Origin: Gentiana macrophylla
Lineage: Eukaryota > Streptophyta > Magnoliopsida > Gentianales > Gentianaceae
Length of the DNA: 64,000 nt
Direction of reading: 5' to 3'
Assembly (NCBI GenBank): GCA_026214975.1
Contig: CM047805.1
Location: 186,621,333 to 186,685,332, forward strand
The notes under the pieces were generated by a model. That model had not been told where the DNA came from, did not search any database, and saw nothing but the letters and a program-made list of their open reading frames with translations. The position numbers were made by a program, and so were the translations under genes. Positions within the stretch are counted from its first letter, which is position 1. Each line of letters begins with the position of its first letter. Positions 49,526 through 61,503 of this stretch are shown here, one piece after another.

Positions 49526-52500
49526 TTAGCAAGAAGCATAGTTATTGGACCATTAAGTTAGGGTCTAAGCAGAAATTCCTCGAAAAGCTGCACAGGATTT
49601 GGGTTTCGATGAGTAAATAGGACGCTGTCATTTGCATCTTGAATTTAGGATTAACCAACAGTAAAGGTACTTGTTGGGACTCTAAACAGGCAATAAACAC
49701 GAGAAAAAAGGCTCGAGAATTTCCTAAAGTACCTGAAGAGGTGCAGGACGGCATGCCATCATTCCCAACTTATTATTTGCCGTATGGCCAGTGAGTTCAA
49801 CCAAAATATCGACTTTATCTTCTCTGATCATACTGGCAACCCTTTTTTCATCAATCCCGTAAATATCTCTCCAGATACCACCTTTTTTCACTACTCTCTC
49901 CCTAAATCTGTTAGTTTTAGCATCTGCCTGCAAGATTTTATAGAAAATCAATGAATGGGGGGACGATCTTCTGCCTCTGATACAAGGAGTTCCGGAGAGG
50001 AACAACCAAAAGAAATTGAGTCATTGCAATAACAAACACTCGCTATTTTTTCCCTTCTTTCTGGGAGGATGGGGGGGGGGACGCTTTCAATAGCAATGAC
50101 GATGGTCAGCTGACAAAGTTAACGACGTGTAAGCAAAGGAAAAATGCAGAATCTCTTTTACCTTAACAACTGCTGAATAAACCACGACCTTGTAATTTTC
50201 GTAGTCATGATAGATAAGTGGTGCTTCAATAAAATATGATACCGAATGGGTAAAATAATCAGGAGACACATATCCAATAACCAGTGGTCTTTCTGGATCT
50301 TTAGGATTGTCCCATGAGGTGTACTGCGAATATAACCTCATGAAACGCCTGCCCCAGTCCCTGCACATGTATAACTTACATCACACAATGCTGTAGAGAA
50401 ACTTATGCAAACCGATAATCCGACATCGCTAGTCACAAACCCAACCATGGAACTTCTGTGTAAAGAAACTCATGCAAACATACGATATCACTACTCACAG
50501 ACCCAACCATGGAATTTCTGTGCAGAAAAACTAAGCATGTCCCGATCACAGGACTTGTTCAGCATATTTTCTCTGAAAAATAAATGATGTAATATGGAAA
50601 CACATAAACCCTCCATCTGAATACTAAAAACTTTCTTAGCTTAGAAAGCTTGGTACAGCATAAAAGATTCTGAGGCCCATAAAAGTTTTTGTTTTCCTTG
50701 TCCACATGCTAAGTATCTTCTATAATTATCATGTCCATAGCTTGAACCAGGTGTCAAAATGTACTATTCACAGGCAAAAAAAACAATGTACTACGCTTCC
50801 TGAATACGTTAAACATTTCTTATTTTTTTAAACTATATGAAAGAAATATAACATGACTAAATACAGTCAACATGTTCTACCAAAGCTTAGTCTAATGCAT
50901 TGTGCATCATGGCAGGTTTCGAGAACCTTGCACATACATACAGGAGCAATCATTAACACGCAGAAAAAGAAGAAATGTCATACATATGACAATAAACTGG
51001 ACCTGTGAGCCTCATATAAGCTGTCATCGGTTCCTTCATTAATGTAGTTCATGGCAAGCAATCGATTCTGCGAGACAGACAATTGAGAAATTTGAGCCGA
51101 GGAATAAAAAGCCCCAGCAAAATACTACTTTCAAAAATACATGCAAAACAAACAAGTAAACATGTGGCAGAATCCATTGGCTAGCTACTACTAGCAGCGT
51201 AATTCGCCTACACCAGCGCAAACCAGTCCTAATAATTAATACACATAATAGCAAAAGAACAAGAGAAGACCCGCAAACATGCTTAAGTCAAGCAAATGCA
51301 AACAGGCAAGCAAAGCAGGAAAAAAAAATCAAGCATCTATAAGCAAATCTTTTACAAGCAAAAGCCAAATATTATCAACATGAATAATAAACGGTATCAA
51401 AACAGAACAGAAATACAAATCTAATTTTGTTTGAATTAGCATGATGCTAGATCTGTCAAGAAGACAAATGAGAACTGGAACTTATGCAAATTATATTTAA
51501 GACCAGAGAGTGTTTAGCAGAATTTTGTTACAGTTTTATATTATCGATGTATTTTCTAATCAGTAGCTACTGCTTACAAAAGTCTGTGGAATTACAATTT
51601 CCCATCAGTGATGAAGATTCTTCCAAGTTACAACAATAAAATATATGATGTATCGAAGTCATATCAGAAACATGCGGCAATGCCAACATCGTTTCAGGAA
51701 ACATTATATACCTATGATAAACAACCAACATGTGGTTGGACATGTTGGGGGAATGTCCACCTCTAGGGGAGTTCAATTAAAATTGAAATGACAATACTCG
51801 ACAGTTCCAAAGATTGCAAGAGGACAGGAAATATGCTCCAGATAAGAACACTAACAGAGTGAATAGAAAGAGAGTATCTGAACCAAGTAGACACAAGCTA
51901 TAATCAGAACACTGTTCGTAAGCTGAAAGACACAATACCTGTCCAGCATTGCGAGAATCAGGATCAATCTTAAGGCACTGCTCATATGCTTCAATAGCCA
52001 GAAATATGTTGCCCGCGTCTCTATAAAGAACGCCTACAATAAAAAAAGAAATCGAAGCCAGAGAATAAAGTCAGTCAAAGGGAGCGGAAAAATACTTTCG
52101 TATTCAATTCAACTTGCACGAAAATCTGCCAAAGTGGCATAAACATTTTCCACTATCACATCACATATCCTCAAATTTCTAACATTACCACCGCACACCA
52201 CAATACGAATAAGATAAAGAATTATGCCAATGCCACTACTAGTTTAAATAGGCAAAGCTAGTGGAAGAGATAAAAATTATTTGGAATAGAAAGTGGGATG
52301 GGAAAAAAAGCAAGTTGGCATGGAATAAAAATATTGAAAATAGATGGTAGATATACACATATGGGTAATGCTACTGCCACGACCACCCAGACACAACAAG
52401 GGACACAGCATATTTTTGCACCCTTGATTATGATGGGTCTACTGTCTACATCATGATCAATGGGTCCTACATCATGATCAATGGTGTAAAAGAGTGTTGT

Positions 52501-55500
52501 GTCACTCGTGTCTGAGTGGTTGTGAAAGGAGTATTACCCTATACATACAAGGCAAGTTAAAAAAAAATGAAATTATGCCCATTCTGTCATACAGCATGGA
52601 AGGGAGAGAGAAACCTAAATTGTTATACGCTTCTGCATATGTTGGGTTGGCAACAATGGCCTTCTCAATCATGTTTGCAGCCGCATCCATTTTACCCTGC
52701 AGGCGAAGCCCATCAAAATGTTTGACTAAATTCCGACAGTCGATTATTTCAAACATTCTCTACAAAACAATTTAAAGTCACTGAACCTGGACTGTAAAGA
52801 CCACTCCTAGATTGTTTAATGACTGAGAGAAGTTAGGTTTGATAGACAAAGCCATCTGCAAAATTATACAAGCATTATTAATTGAACAAATTAACGTTTG
52901 TAAAACACTTACCTAATAAACATGGACAAGCAATAAATAATACCTGGTAGCATTCAACTGCTTTATCAAGATTGTCTCGGTCCTTGTATATCACTCCTAA
53001 ATTGTTGCATGCCTCGGCACAATGGGGATTGAAGTGGAAAGCAAGCTCATAGAATACGATAGCCTGTACACAGAATACTCCATTAGAAAGGGAAAAAGAA
53101 AACCAAACTTATTGGACAAACTTTAAACAAAAAAACAAAAAAAACATGATACACCACCAAGGCGCTGGACAAGGAAGCAAATGTTTTATGAGAACAATGG
53201 CTTGAAATCAGACTGATGGGAGAGAAAGATAGGATATAGTTTTCATCACAAATTACCATGTCAAACTTGAGCATTTCACCATATGCCACACCTAAATTAT
53301 ACATGGCATCGGCATAGTGCCAATTGTAGAACAATGCCTTCTTGTAATACGCCACGCCTTGGTCTATGTCTCCCTCTAGCTTAACCTGAATAATAAGATC
53401 ATATCTTGTCAATTTCATCTGTTTAAATAATGTGATAAAGCCTTCGAGTTCAAGGAAGGTGGGGGGTGGACAAAAGGAACAAGGAAAGCCAGATGCATCC
53501 ACAGTTATGAAAATAAAACGGCACGAATTTTCATACGACAATCACTTAATTATGGTTTCAACAATTCCAATGTTTGATCTCCAATTGTATCCTGGTTATT
53601 TCAGCAGCTCTCCAGAAAGGTATTTAAAGACAGCTTTACAAAGCACCTATGTAAATTTCAAGCCCACCAAAACTATTCTAGTAACGAATTTAGCGATAAA
53701 AATGGTGACAAACAGAGATCATCGTTTTAGCACCAGCAAGAAACCGTTAAGCGAAAGCACCATTTGGATGAATGTCTGGTCACTAAACCATTAAGATATT
53801 AAATTATCTGATGCAATTCCAAGTGCGAGTAAATGACTACAAGAGAAGCAAAGCAATGTGTAACAGAAGATCACCTTTGTGCCTAAATCAGTCAAGGCAA
53901 TTGACATGTTATTCTTTGCTATCTCAAAGTTTGGAGACACAGACAAACATCTGAAAACAGCACAGTAAGAATAGATCAGATGAAGGAAACTTCAGAACAT
54001 AGTTTTGTTACTTCATATTTTGGTTTTTGCGTGACTATCCTCCGCCCCCTTACACGTCATGTGTAAGGGTGAGTGGTTTTCTGGGTAAGGCAAAAGGGTC
54101 AAGAATAGGCAGGCACCTCTCATAACAGGTAATTGCAGACTCCAAGTCTCCACGATTTTTATAGATGACACCCATATTGCAATAGGCTTCAGCATACATA
54201 GGTCTCTCCATCGCAGCCTTCTCATAACAATTTAGGGCCAGATCATATTGCATCATTTCAGAATACACAACACCAAGGTTATAATAAGCAGGCTGTCAAA
54301 GGAAAAATACAGAGTTAAAATCTTCAAATGGAAAATTGGAAATTTTAATGGCCGTGTATCCAAAAAATAAAAACAAAAAACATGGTGAGGAAAAAAGGAA
54401 TTTACAGCATAGTGGGGATCTATTTTGACAGCCTCATAGTACTTCTGAATTCCCTCCTGTGTGTTACCAGCAAGCTTTAAGCTGGTTCCAAGATCAGTCA
54501 ATACAATAGCCAAACATTCTGCAGCAGGTTTATATGAAGAATCAGCCAGTAGAGCTTTCTGGTATGACTGCACAAAGAAACGTTTGTAGACATAGAAAAT
54601 TAACTTCAGGCAGACAACCTATCTACTTAAGCACAGAATGCGTTCTGATACAGTAACCGTATGCTAAGGTAGTATTCATAGTAACCTAGTTGACCAGAAT
54701 TGACTATGGAAGTATGAAAAATAAAAAGCAAAGATAAAAAAGGTTAGCACAAAAATCTGTCACTGGCAGAGGAAAAAAAAAAACTGAGTATCAATGGCAG
54801 TTCCAAAGCTGGCTGATGCACACCTACAAGACAATAAACAGACTACGTGCCTCTGGCATACACAATTCTCAGTTCTTCAAAAATCAAGTCAGCTTGACAC
54901 CACTATGGATCCTTGGATATTCCTGGTAATTATGTCGATGCCCCATCATCAAAAGTCGAAGGACACTTGAAACATAGAAAATGTATCACGCTCAACGCGT
55001 TATCCCATTCCATCACTATCATAAAATGATGAAATCGAAGATACGGTGCATGAACCAACGCCATTGTTATCCTTAATGGATGAAATCAAACCAAGTCGCC
55101 TAATTGGGAAATAATCAACATGGTATGCTTTTTAATACCAATTCAGGAGTACCTATAGAAGTACCTTCAAGCAAGTGATTTTTGATAAAGCAATTCAATG
55201 GAGGAGCAATGTAAATGCCAGTCAATGAAATCTATAGGCTGAAACAAAAAAAACAAAAAAAACAAAAAAAACAAAAAAAAAAAGAATGCAGTAATTATAC
55301 CTCAGCAGCCTCCACCAAGCGGCCCTCGTCCTTGTGCAAAATGCCACAATGAGTGAGAGCGCAAGCATTTTGAGGATCTAATTTGACAGCTTCAGCAAAG
55401 CTCTCAAAAGCAAGTCTACCCATGTTTTGCATCTGTAGGCAAATTCCTTTGCCGATATAAGCTTCAACATTGTCAGTGTCTTTCTCTAATATACTTTCAT

Positions 55501-55705
55501 AAATACAAAGTGCATCCACGAATTTGTTTCTTGATCGTAGAATGTTTGCATAAGAAAGAACATCTTTTCCATCAAAATTCTTCTTCACTGAAGAAGTGCT
55601 GCTAGCCAAAGAATCTCCAATGGTAGTGGAAGGCTGATCTCCTTTCAGCACACCGTCTTCACCAGTTAAATCCTTTTCTTTGCCAACATCATTATCCTTA
55701 TCCAT
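47615..55705 (-). CDS. SPY: SPINDLY (SPY) protein O-fucosyltransferase, with an apparent +1 frameshift
   Basis: SPY O-fucosylates nuclear and cytosolic proteins such as DELLA repressors and clock factors. Seventeen coding exons: 55301-55705, 54406-54567, 54117-54292, 53875-53950, 53257-53385, 52944-53063, 52787-52855, 52615-52696, 51939-52033, 51003-51067, 50162-50360, 49733-49927, 49359-49453, 49118-49254, 48802-49019, 48282-48409 and 47615-48096 (TAA 47615-47617). I chose ATG 55703-55705 (MDKDNDVGKEKDL). The N-terminal half is about ten TPR repeats (for example AEAYCNMGVIYKNRGDLESA); the C-terminal half is the GT41 catalytic region (RPLVIGYVSPDYFTHSVSYF, KVDILVELTGHTANNKLGMM, VLQVWARILCAVPNSRLIVK, ITMGGSVHAHNVGVSLL). 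Every exon phase joins except exon 14 (49118-49254), which is one base too long: a T6 run (A6 at 49142-49147) shifts the frame between NGFIIF and GSFNNLAK. Without the extra base the product is about 943 residues, the normal SPY size. Confidence 0.96.
49484..49522. repeat. (TA)n microsatellite in a SPY intron
   Basis: About 19 TA units in the intron between exons 12 and 13 of SPY. Confidence 0.95.
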
Positions 55706-56842
55706 CAAAACCGTGTATTGGTGCTTTAACACCAACTTTCCTACATCAAATAACCCAAAGTATGATCTTTTAAGGAGTAGAGAATGAAATGTATGAAATA
55801 TCATGGACTGTTCAGATTGACCATCGAGCTCCGCTAAAGAAAAGAAGCCTAAAAATCGCTTAAGTAATTTTCAAGCATGGAAGCCACCAGACTGACCATC
55901 AACACTAGAACTTGACCTTTTGAGGCATGAAAACTGCAGTTAGATCACATATTTCTACTAACACTAAACGCAAGAAACTAATGCCACAATAATCAGTTTA
56001 TTTATGAAGCCCTAAATTAACTTCTGGAACCCAGACCGCCATAATTGTTAGCGAAACAAACACGGGCGAGCACACACACACACAAAAGAAAACAGCAAAA
56101 TTGGGCTTAAGGACTGGAGTTAAACAAACGAACCATGCATATTAAACGGTGAAAAATGCTTGCTTTTCAATAATTGCAGGGCAAAAGTACATACTTTGAT
56201 GCATAAAAACTGCAGTACAGTCACTGAGTCACATGTTTTTACCAACACTAAACACACACACACAAAAAACTAGTTGCACAATAATCAGCTTATTTATTGA
56301 GCCCTAAATTCACTTCTGGAGCCCTGACCCCATAAGTTTTATCAAACAGACACCAAAAGAACGAAAAAGGGAGAATAAAAAAATAAAAGTATTCAGCAAA
56401 AAATCAGAGTAAGGATTGAAGTTAGCAAACGAACCGGCATATTATAAACAGTGAAAAACACTTACTTTTCAATAATTGCAGGGCAGAAGGGCAGTTAAAT
56501 TTCAACTATACAGAGTAACACACTGTAAGTGTGTGCTTTGTGAGTTAGGGGAAGAGGGTGAGAAGGAAAAGGCAAGCAGAGGCGGTTTGCTACTCCCTCC
56601 GACAGGTGATCGTCAAGCTCCGGAGCCCCTTTTGTTCGTCGGCTTCGAACCAGGGGCCACATATGGAACTCTCTTCTGACTTTAGTAACCTTTTAGTACA
56701 GCTTTATTTCCAATAATGCCATTGGTCATATATAGGGTCGGTTTGGTTATTTTGTTTTTCTTTTTTTTTTAAACGGTTATTTAGGGTTTGGTTATTAAAT
56801 AAAATTGTATTTGTAGTTGGGTGAATTTATTGCAGATTCATA
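55706..56842. other. SPY 5' flank (5' UTR / promoter region)
   Basis: The sequence upstream of the SPY ATG contains two related segments, about 55875-56020 and 56190-56340, sharing motifs such as ATAATCAG, TTATTTAT and GCCCTAAATT, which look like an old tandem duplication. A more GC-rich patch at 56560-56660 may be the transcription start region. A leader intron is possible but not provable here. Confidence 0.45.
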
Positions 56843-57121
56843 CTCCTCCGTTTATTTAATTTATTGCAGTCTCGTTGAGAGAAAATCACACAGATTAAAA
56901 AAATAACTAATATATCAAAAATATAGTATTAGAAATGTATTTTTGTTATTAGAGATGTAAATGGTTGGTTGATAAATGAGTTTCTAGTATTGAAAATATA
57001 TTTTTTTATCGAAGATTTAAATATTTTATTTATAAAAGAAAAAATAATAATAAATGATGTATTGAAAATATAAAATGACAGATAAATTCTGAAATATGAT
57101 AGATAAAAAAAACGGAGGAAG
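56843..57121. mobile_element. Stowaway-like MITE
   Basis: About 279 bp with inverted ends CTCCTCCGTTTAT and AAAACGGAGGAAG, flanked by TA on both sides (56841-56842 and 57122-57123). End sequence and TA duplication fit Stowaway; the interior is AT-rich and non-coding. Confidence 0.82.
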
Positions 57122-57141
57122 TATATGATTAGGTCTAATCC

Positions 57142-57255
57142 CATTCATTTATGGATCGATATTTGTCTATCAATAATAATAACAATAATGAAAACAAACA
57201 TTCATTTATGGATCGATATTTGTCTATCAATAATAATAACAATAGTGAAAACAAA
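57142..57255. repeat. 57-bp tandem repeat, two copies
   Basis: 57142-57198 and 57199-57255 are nearly identical; both contain TTCATTTATGGATCGATATT and end in GAAAACAAA. A single substitution (AATAATG versus AATAGTG) is the obvious difference, so the duplication is recent. Confidence 0.92.
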
Positions 57256-57424
57256 TTTTTTTTTGCCCGACAAATCAGCAATACTAAAAACAATAGTACT
57301 ATTCATCGCATAGGTTGCAACCTCCAATATTACTTTTTTTAATTTTAAATAACGATTTTTTATTTTAAATCAACAAATGGAAAGTTTCCATATTACAAAT
57401 GAAAATAAAACAGTAAACTAATCA

Positions 57425-57620
57425 AATTTTCAAGCTAGCATGAGGTTCCTAACTCGGGTTTCCACATTTGAGATCAAAGCTCTAACGGGAAGGTGATTAT
57501 CAGCAATATCGTGGTGGATTTTATTTCTCCATATCCAAATGCAGGAGACCATCTCTCTGAACTGATACGCCCGTTCTCTATTTCGTCCATGAACGTCAAT
57601 ATTTTTCTGAATCCAATCGT
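57425..57620 (-). mobile_element. LINE-derived fragment
   Basis: The minus-strand frame reads DWIQKNIDVHGRNRERAYQF and CIWIWRNKIHHDIADNHLP, resembling the W-x-IW-x-x-RN-K block after the zinc-binding domain of plant LINE ORF2. Only about 60 codons remain. Confidence 0.6.
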
Positions 57621-58317
57621 TTACTATTAATGTTCATTATTCTACTTAAGTATCTCAAAAAAAAAAAAAAAAATCTACTTAATGTATCGTAAATTAAAAG
57701 TTTATTCATATTTCATTTTTATTATAAACTCCTCACGCACACTTTTATGTAATGTATAATTGCTGGATTTTTTCAAAAAAAAAAATATAATTGCTGGAGA
57801 TGAATTGTTGTGAGATGTACTACAATAGTTGTATACTTCATTTCAATGACTGATCCGGAAATTCGTTTAAGTGGGGTTACTCGATGTTAAAACTATATTT
57901 TGCTCCGAAAATTTGTTTAACTAGAGTCAATGAAACCTAAAACAATATTTTTTTTTAACCACAAAACAACACTTTATAACAAAAAAACTATATCGTTTTA
58001 ATATTATTTTTTTTACCGTATCTCAGTGAGTTCACATGACCTCACATTGACATATGTGGATCCACCTGTGCTTCGTTTTGCTTTGTATTTTTTTATTTGT
58101 ACCAAATATTTTCTATCCATTGAACATAACGCGTGGAAAGCATTGTACTCGAAGTTCATATGTGAATTGTCGAATAAATCCAGTGACAAACATTGGAATA
58201 TCATAATTTACCATATGCATTTAATGACTCTAAACGAGTTACAATATGCAAATGACCTCATTCTAATAAATGTTCGAGAAGGGTGGGTTTTAGATTGACT
58301 ATAGGGTACCAACAAGG

Positions 58318-58440
58318 TATCGTATTAGTGGTTAACACTAGGTTATAACCCGGCAATGACCAGGGTGCGAGTCTCACTTCGGATTAGGGTGCGTGTGTAT
58401 TTTTTCGGGAAGGGATGTGTTTCTTTCGGTCTCCTTTATA
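58318..58440 (+). mobile_element. Possible tRNA-derived SINE
   Basis: Plus strand: a box A-like TATTAGTGGTTAACAC and, about 40 bases on, a box B-like GGTGCGAGTCTCAC, followed by a GT-rich body. Spacing fits an RNA polymerase III internal promoter, but I saw no target duplication or tail, and it does not fold as a full tRNA. Confidence 0.45.
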
Positions 58441-58981
58441 TTGTACGATGACGGCCATTATGTTTAAATTGATCGACTCATTTAGAATAATACTCGGTTT
58501 GTTTATACTACACCAATCAATCCTGAGTCAACTTTATCAAATAAAACAACATTATATTTGAATGAACTAAATTTATCTCTTACTTTTCTCCGTTGATAAA
58601 TCACATTTATTTCATTCGAATCAAATCAAAATATTTCATGCTCATATTTATTTCAACCACATCGAATTATCATATACCTAGACCTGGCCAAATGAGTGAA
58701 CCGGCCCGTAACCAGACCGGCCCGCCAGTTTTTTTTCTTTCCGGTTCAAATGAACCGCCGGTTACAAAACCGGCAGTTAAAATTACATAACCGGCGGTTC
58801 AACGGTTCACACGGTTCAGATCACGGTTCTAAAAATTATTATTATTTTTTTTTTTTTTACATTTTCAGAAAATACTTATTATTTTCACTATAATAACAAA
58901 ATACTATTAATTAAATTTGAATGTAATATAAAATAACCAAAGCGAATGTAATATATAGTTTTTTATAAATAGTTTTCTATT

Positions 58982-60960
58982 CGGTTTTAAATATAAGTTG
59001 ATTATAAATGTTGTTTTATTAAATATTACGTGAGATATATTGTGTTATTTTTTTATATGTAAATTATGTTATTTTTTCAACGCTTGTACCGGAAATTCGG
59101 TTGCCTACGTATCTTTTATATGTAATCGTGTTTATGATTTACACATAAAAAATCAAAGCGAACGTAGTTCTTATAGTTTTTTAGTCTTTTATAGTTTTGT
59201 TATAGTTTTTAGGGGATAATTAGTAAAGAAGGGTGTTTTGGAAAAAAGTTTGGAAAAAAGGTTGTTTTGGATTTTAGTGAAGTTTGACCATGATTTTCTC
59301 CCATTTCTTTCACAAATGTTAATACGATCTTAAGGCCTCAAATCACTAAGGTGCCTTTCTTCCCAAATAGGGTTTTAGTTTGGTTAAAACACCTAAAACG
59401 GAGAAAAAAATTCAAATTTTGGGTAGACACCTGCTTTTCCAAAATTTTTGGTCAAAGACCCGTTTTTACTGAATGCCCCTTTTTTAGGTTTGTATAGTTT
59501 TTTTTTATAGTTTATTTATAGGTTCTTATAGTTTTTTTGTAGTTTTTTTTTATAGTTTTTATAGTTTTTTCATAGTATTTTATAGTTTTTATTGTTTTTT
59601 TAGTCGGTTTTAAGTATAAGTTGATTAAAAATGTTGTTTTATTAAATATTATGTGAGATATTTTGTGTTATTTTTCTTATATGTAAATTATGTTATTAAC
59701 GCTTGTACCGGAAATTCGGTTGCCTACGTATCTTTTATATGTAATCGTGTCGGAGACACGACACATATAAAAAACTCAAAGTGAACGTAGTTCTTATAGT
59801 TTTTTTAGTCTTTTATAGTTTTTTATGTTTGTATAGTTTTTTTGATAATTTTTTTAACGTTGTCATAGTTTTTTTTTATATAGTTTTTCCATAGTATTTT
59901 ATAGTTTTAATACTTTTTTTTAGTCGGTTTTAATTATAAGTTGATTAAAAATGTTGTTTTTTTAAAAATTATGTGAGATATATTGTGTTATTTTTCTTAT
60001 ATGTAAATTATGTTATTAACGCTTGTACCGTAAATTCAGTTGTCTACGTGTGTTTTATATGTAATCGTGTCGGAGGCACGACACATATAAAAAAATCAAA
60101 GCGAACGTAGTTCTTATAGTTTGTTTTAGTCTTTTATAGTTTTTTTATATGTTTTCACAGTTTTTTTAGGTTTGTATAGTTATTTTTAGTATTTTTATAA
60201 GGTTTTTATAATCTTCTTTATAGTTTTTTTTAATAGTTTTTATAGTTTTTTTCATAGCATTTTATAGCTTTTTTAGTCGGTTTAAGTATAAGTTGATTAA
60301 AAATATTGTTTTATTAAATATTACGTGAGATATGTTGTGTTATTTTTTTTCTTATATAAAATTATGTTATTAACGATTGTACTCTAGAAATTGATTATTT
60401 ATGTATCTTTTATATGTAATCGTATTTATAAATGATTATACATATAAAAAATCAAAGCGAACGTAGTTCTTATAGTTTTTTTTAGTCTTTTATAGTTTTG
60501 TTATAGTTTTTTTTTTAGTTTTTCTATGTTTGTATAGTTTTTTTTTTATATTTTTTTTAATAGTTTTTTCATAGTTCTTGTTTATAGTTTTTATAGTTTT
60601 TTTTTATAGTTTTGTATAGTTTTTTATACTTATTTTATAGTTTTTTTTTTGTAGTCTTTTATAGTTTTTTTAATGGTTTTTATAGGTTTTTTATAGTTTT
60701 TTTAGTCATTTATAGTTTTTTTTGTAGTTTTTTATAGTTTTTTTTAGTCTTTTATAGTTTTTTTTTGTAGTCTTTTATAGTTTTTTTAGGTTTGTTTAGT
60801 TTTTTATATGGTTTTTCATAGGTTTTTATAGTTTCATTATAGTTTTTTTTTATGTTTTTTAGTAGTCTTTTATAGTTTTTTTTTGTAGTCTTTTATAGGT
60901 TTTTTAATGGTTTTTATAGGTTTGTATAGTTTTTTTTTATAATCATTTTTATAGTTTTTT
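58982..60960. repeat. T-rich tandem array of about 320-350-bp units inside the hAT element
   Basis: Four units start at about 58982, 59603, 59925 and 60267, each with CGGTTTTAA/ATATAAGTTGATTA, then TGTTATT...CGCTTGTACC (the last copy variant) and AACGTAGTTCTTATAGTTTT. They are separated by runs of TATAGTTTTTT. The first interval is longer (621 bases) because a 268-bp MITE sits in it; without it the interval is about 353. The last part, 60470-60960, is almost wholly (TATAGTTTTTT)-like. Confidence 0.85.
59212..59479. mobile_element. MITE, Mutator-like family, copy 2
   Basis: Starts GGGGATAATTAGTAAAGAAG and ends TACTGAATGCCCC, colinear with the element at 20883-21154. It interrupts the T-rich tandem array. 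The flanks are poly-T, so the target duplication (about GTTTTTA / TTTTTTA) is ambiguous. Confidence 0.82.
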
Positions 60961-61006
60961 TATATAAATTAATACAAATATATAAGTAAGATATAAATTG
61001 CGTACC

Positions 61007-61500
61007 GTTATTCTTCAAAATTATCGATGTCGGTATTTTGAGCGCTTACTCCTCCTGAAGTTTTTGTGTCACCGAGTTTGAACTGTAACTTATCTTCTGA
61101 CTCAATTTCTTGCATCCTCTTCTCGGCTCTTACCCAATCAAAACAACACATTTGCTTCTCTAAAGTGCTGGGATGAATCGAACATCTTCTATTTGTAAGC
61201 ACATTTCCTGCCATGCTGAAAGCTCGTTCAATAGTGACGGTTGAAACATGGCAACTTAAAAACTCGACTGTCGTCATTGCTAGCACTGAAAAATCCTTAG
61301 CATGTCCCTTTCACCACTTCAATAGGTCGAAGTCGAAATCATAGGTACCGGTTTGACAGACTTCAAATGTTGTGTTTAAAAATTTGGTTATCTCTGAACG
61401 TTGATCGGATTGCGTTGTCGCTCCCTTCTGTCGTTTTGAATTCATTTTATCCAGAACTTTTTGAATTCCCCGTAGGACACCTGCAGGGTTAGTAGAAGCA
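61007..61500 (-). pseudogene. hAT transposase, C-terminal fragment
   Basis: The minus-strand frame from about 61500 reads AGVLRGIQKVLDKMNSKRQK, then FDFDLLKW and a TGA in place of a second Trp, then the hAT dimerisation region VSTVTIERAFSMAGNVLTNR and CSIHPSTLEKQMCCFDWVRA, ending at 61007. The block is the classic hATC domain. The in-frame stop near 61310 and the missing N-terminal and catalytic parts make it non-functional. Confidence 0.85.
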
Positions 61501-61503
61501 CTT

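Larger units (their letters stand above)
58680..61503 (-). mobile_element. hAT-type DNA transposon remnant, 3' part
   Basis: The left end (58681 onward) has GACCTGGCCAAATGAG followed by repeated CCGG/GAACCG motifs (ACCGGCCCG, AACCGGCGGTTCAACGG), as in ends of plant hAT elements. Then comes a T-rich tandem array, and at 61007-61500 the C-terminal part of a hAT transposase on the minus strand. The other end is cut off by the LTR inserted at 61504, so terminal repeats cannot be paired. Confidence 0.7.

Noticed and set aside
49361..49620. Two overlapping plus-strand frames with (Tyr-Ile)n
   Set aside because: Produced by the (TA)n microsatellite and the antisense of a SPY exon.
58318..58400. Possible tRNA gene from box A/B-like motifs
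   Set aside because: No complete cloverleaf or acceptor stem; better explained as a SINE head.
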